DNA from: Luteibacter anthropi
GTDB lineage: Bacteria; Pseudomonadota; Gammaproteobacteria; Xanthomonadales; Rhodanobacteraceae
Direction: 5' to 3'
DNA length: 64,000 nucleotides
Assembly: GCF_011759365.1 (NCBI RefSeq)
Contig: NZ_JAARLZ010000004.1
Coordinates: 1 to 64,000, forward strand
Shown: positions 61,556 to 64,000 of the stretch, piece after piece
How positions within the stretch are numbered: position 1 is the stretch's first letter
Layout of the letters: every line of letters starts with the position of its first letter
Notes under the pieces: model-generated
Databases searched by the model: none
Told to the model about the DNA's origin: nothing
Seen by the model: only the letters and a program-made list of their open reading frames with translations
Position numbers and translations under genes: made by a program

Positions 61556-62953
61556 TTAGTCGATGCCCAGCTTTTTCAGCTTGTAGCGGAGGGCCCGGAA
61601 GGTGATGCCGAGCTTTTTCGCCGTGGCGGTCTTGTTATAGCGGGACTCCTCAAGCGCCTTGACGATGGTGTCTCGCTCGATGTTGGAGATGTAGTCCTCC
61701 AGCGAGCCATCGGTGACGACGTTGAGCGGTGCGGGCGGCGCGGCCACGGGCGTGGTTTCGGCCGGTGCTGGCGCTGCCGGCGCCGGTACGGTGCGCTGGG
61801 GCAGCATCAGGTCGTCGGCTTCGATCGATTCGCCCTCGCACATCGCCATGGCGCGTTCGAGGATGTTTTCCAGCTCGCGCACATTGCCGGGGAACTGGTA
61901 CGACTCCAGGGCGGCCAGCGCCTCGGGCCTCAGGCGGTTCGGCGTCGTGCCTGCCTCGTTGGCGAGCTGGCGCAGGATGAACTCGGCCAGCCTGGGCACG
62001 TCGCCGCGACGCTCGCGCAGCGGCGGCACGCGCAGTTCGATGACGTTGATGCGATAGAACAGGTCCTGGCGGAACAGTCCCTGCTCGACCAGTGCGGCGA
62101 GGTTTTTGTGCGTGGCCGACAGGATGCGTACGTCGACGGGAATCTCGTCGCGACCACCGATGGGGCGCACGGCCTTTTCCTGGATGGCGCGCAGCAGCTT
62201 CACCTGCATGTGCAGGGGCAGCTCGGCGACCTCGTCGAGGAACAGCGTGCCCCCCTGCGCAGCCTGGAACAGGCCTTCCTTGTCCACATGGGCACCGGTA
62301 AAGCTGCCCTTGCGGTGACCGAAGAACTCGCTCTCCATCAGCTCGGATGGAATGGCGCCGCAGTTCACCGGTACGAAGGTGCCGGCCGAACGCGGTCCCA
62401 GCTCATGGATCAGGCGGGCCACCAGCTCCTTGCCCACGCCGGATTCCCCGGCGATGTAGACCGGTGCCTGGTTGCGCGCCAGCTTGGCGATCTTCGAGCG
62501 CACTTCGGTCATGACCGCCGAGTCGCCGATCAGGCGGTCGGCACCCGGGGCCGCCTTGGGGGCGCCCGCTTCGGCCTTGCGCTCTTCGGAGAGCCGCAGC
62601 GCCGTGCGCACAAGCCTGCGCAACAGCTGGATATCGACCGGCTTGGAGACGAAGTCGAAGGCACCGGCCTTCAGCGCGTTGACCGCGGCATCGACGTTGC
62701 CATAGGCGGTGATCATCGCCACCGGCATGTCGGGATGGGTGGCCGCGATGAGCTCGATGATTTCCTGGCCACTGCCGTCAGGCAGCCGCATGTCGGTGAA
62801 ACACAGGTCGTAGCGGCGCGCAGCCAGTGCGCTCCGCGCCTCGGCGACGCTTCCCACGGCGTCGACGTCGAGTTCCATCCGACCGAGGGTGATGGTCAGC
62901 AACTCGCGGATGTCCCGCTCGTCGTCGATGACCAGAACGGTCTGCTTGCTCAT
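61556..62953 (-). CDS. pilR: Sigma-54-dependent response regulator PilR
   Basis: A 465-residue NtrC-type regulator. The receiver domain (1-115) has Asp54 in CFTDMRLPDG and Lys in SKPVD. The AAA+ domain (about 140-370) has Walker A GESGVGKE (169-176), the sigma-54 contact loop GSFTGA and Walker B GGTLFLDEVAELP. A C-terminal Fis-type HTH (NKTATAKKLGITFRALRYKL in part) ends the protein. PilR activates pilA and other type IV pilus genes with RpoN. The start at 62953 gives the normal length. pilS precedes it by 67 bp. Confidence 0.93.
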   Translation of the reverse strand: MSKQTVLVIDDERDIRELLTITLGRMELDVDAVGSVAEARSALAARRYDLCFTDMRLPDGSGQEIIELIAATHPDMPVAMITAYGNVDAAVNALKAGAFDFVSKPVDIQLLRRLVRTALRLSEERKAEAGAPKAAPGADRLIGDSAVMTEVRSKIAKLARNQAPVYIAGESGVGKELVARLIHELGPRSAGTFVPVNCGAIPSELMESEFFGHRKGSFTGAHVDKEGLFQAAQGGTLFLDEVAELPLHMQVKLLRAIQEKAVRPIGGRDEIPVDVRILSATHKNLAALVEQGLFRQDLFYRINVIELRVPPLRERRGDVPRLAEFILRQLANEAGTTPNRLRPEALAALESYQFPGNVRELENILERAMAMCEGESIEADDLMLPQRTVPAPAAPAPAETTPVAAPPAPLNVVTDGSLEDYISNIERDTIVKALEESRYNKTATAKKLGITFRALRYKLKKLGID

Positions 62954-63020
62954 GGGGTCCGAAAGGTTCGGTGAAGGCGCCCAATGTAACCGCCCCGGCC
63001 GTTCAGGCAAAGGGCGAAAG

Positions 63021-64000
63021 TCACGCCCTGGCCGCCATCAGGGGCATGCCGACGCTGCGGGCCGGGGGTGTGAGGCTGAGGCGGAAGCAGCTTCCGCCGC
63101 CTGCGACGCGCACGTATTCGAGCGCGGCCTGGTTGGCTTCACTCATCTGCCGGGCCAGGTACAGGCCAAGCCCGGTGCCGTATTCGTGGGTGGTGAAGAA
63201 GGGTTCGAAAATCTGTGCGGCCACCTTCGGTGGGATGCCGGGACCCCGGTCGATGACCTCCAGCGTCGGCACGCCGGCCTCGGAGTGGCGGGCCACGACC
63301 ATCACCCGCGCGGCCTCGCCGGGAATGCGACCGTAGCGCAGCGCGTTCTGCACCAGGTTCCAGATGACCTGTTGCAGGTGCTGCGGGTCGGCCACGGCGG
63401 CTACCGGCTCACTGCCCGACACGGCGCGCAGGATATCGTTGCCCAGGTCGTTGCCCTGGCGATACTCCGCCACGAAGTGATGCACCCACTTGCTGAGGTC
63501 CAGTGTCTCCGGGCGCGAACGCTCGCGGCGGGAAAGTTGCAGGATGTTCTCGATGATCTCGTTGAGCCGCGCGCAATGGTTGTTGATGATCTCGACCATG
63601 CGCAGGTCGGTGTCGTTCATGTCGGTGGACTCGGCCAGCAGTTGCGCCGAGTAGTGGATCGCCGCGAGGGGATTGCGGATTTCATGGGCGATCGATGCCG
63701 ACAGCCGGCCCAGCGAGCTGAGCGTGAGTTCTTCCGCGCGACGCGACAGCAGCGAGGTGTCGTCGAGAAAGATCAGCACGTGGGAATCGTCGTTCGCGGC
63801 CAGGCGCGAGAAGCGGGGCACCACTTCCGGGGTGCCGTCCGCGAGCGTGGTGGCGCTTTCGTCCAGCTTGCCCGAGGTGCGCCAGTGGTAGAGCCGTCGT
63901 GACAGCTCAGGCGCCAGCGTGCCGAGGTCGCGCTGGTCGGCGGATGGATTGCCCATCAGCATCCAGGCCGATTCGTTGAGCTGGTGGATGCGGTTGCTCT
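63021..64000 (-). CDS. pilS: Sensor histidine kinase PilS (5' end beyond the window)
   Basis: The frame is open to the window edge, so the N-terminal membrane region is missing. The visible 326 residues hold a PAS-like linker (RIHQLNESAW at the edge, then VLIFLDDTSLLSRRAEEL in part), HisKA with the phosphoacceptor His in SASIAHEIRNPLAAIHYSAQ in part, and HATPase (IWNLVQNALRYG, DRGPGIP, GTGLGLYLARQM). This matches the PilS kinase core. PilS senses PilA in the membrane and phosphorylates PilR. The adjacent pilR gene supports the assignment. Confidence 0.92.
   Translation of the reverse strand, partial: SNRIHQLNESAWMLMGNPSADQRDLGTLAPELSRRLYHWRTSGKLDESATTLADGTPEVVPRFSRLAANDDSHVLIFLDDTSLLSRRAEELTLSSLGRLSASIAHEIRNPLAAIHYSAQLLAESTDMNDTDLRMVEIINNHCARLNEIIENILQLSRRERSRPETLDLSKWVHHFVAEYRQGNDLGNDILRAVSGSEPVAAVADPQHLQQVIWNLVQNALRYGRIPGEAARVMVVARHSEAGVPTLEVIDRGPGIPPKVAAQIFEPFFTTHEYGTGLGLYLARQMSEANQAALEYVRVAGGGSCFRLSLTPPARSVGMPLMAARA

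Overview
The window is GC-rich chromosomal DNA. Gene content and order point to a gammaproteobacterium of the Xanthomonadales (Lysobacterales), probably a Rhodanobacteraceae member such as Luteibacter or Dyella. The signs are the order DUF721/dciA - M23 peptidase - secA, the lptD-surA-pdxA-rsmA-apaG-apaH operon, paired ubiH-type hydroxylases, pilS-pilR, and many GTAG-type REP palindromes. The genus is an inference from gene order and protein resemblance; no search was run.

Layout. 1-114 is the tail of an IS30-type transposase. 420-2609 (minus) carries a Tat-exported epoxide-hydrolase-like protein and a DipZ/TlpA-like thiol protein. 2855-7112 holds dciA, an M23 peptidase and secA. 7533-14598 (minus) is the outer-membrane/ribosome-maturation operon from lptD to apaH. 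14747-21233 holds a cobalamin adenosyltransferase, two ubiquinone-type hydroxylases, a dienelactone hydrolase, ispB and a YajR-like MFS transporter. ssb follows at 21405.

22097-30200 is an accessory island of lower GC directly behind the ssb terminator. It has a tyrosine recombinase broken by a stop codon and a frameshift, a secreted Rhs/YD-repeat polymorphic toxin with an adjacent candidate immunity gene, and then a displaced Rhs tip with its own DUF4279-like immunity gene and further debris. 30505-47992 is a mosaic of small metabolic and transport units: maleylacetoacetate isomerase, Tat-exported agmatine-deiminase-like protein, esterases, two CocE/alpha-amino-acid-ester-hydrolase paralogues, Phd/ParE toxin-antitoxin, MocR with EamA transporter, LysR with PdxI, and aminotransferase with RhtA. 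Many of these units are divergent regulator-target pairs with palindromes between them.

48872-56059 reads as a mannoside utilisation locus: GH92 alpha-mannosidase, LacI regulator, FucP-like transporter, fructokinase and AGE-family isomerase. This gives a route from mannoside to mannose, fructose and fructose 6-phosphate. 56299-60116 is a three-gene phosphorelay cluster without a DNA-binding output. An M23 peptidase and pilR/pilS (pilS cut by the window edge) close the window.

Two families of short palindromic repeats fill the spacers. Class 1 (GTAGGAGCGCGC..., mostly 85-86 bp inverted pairs) also forms a 76-bp tandem array after secA and supplies the TAG stop codon of three genes. Class 2 (CGTCGTTCC..GGAACCCAGCG, 135-138 bp elements) forms a five-copy 172-bp tandem array at 48003-48838. 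No RAYT-type transposase gene is in the window, so mobilisation in trans is inferred. I see no CRISPR array, rRNA or tRNA. No clearly new multi-gene system stands out; the most informative region is the Rhs island.
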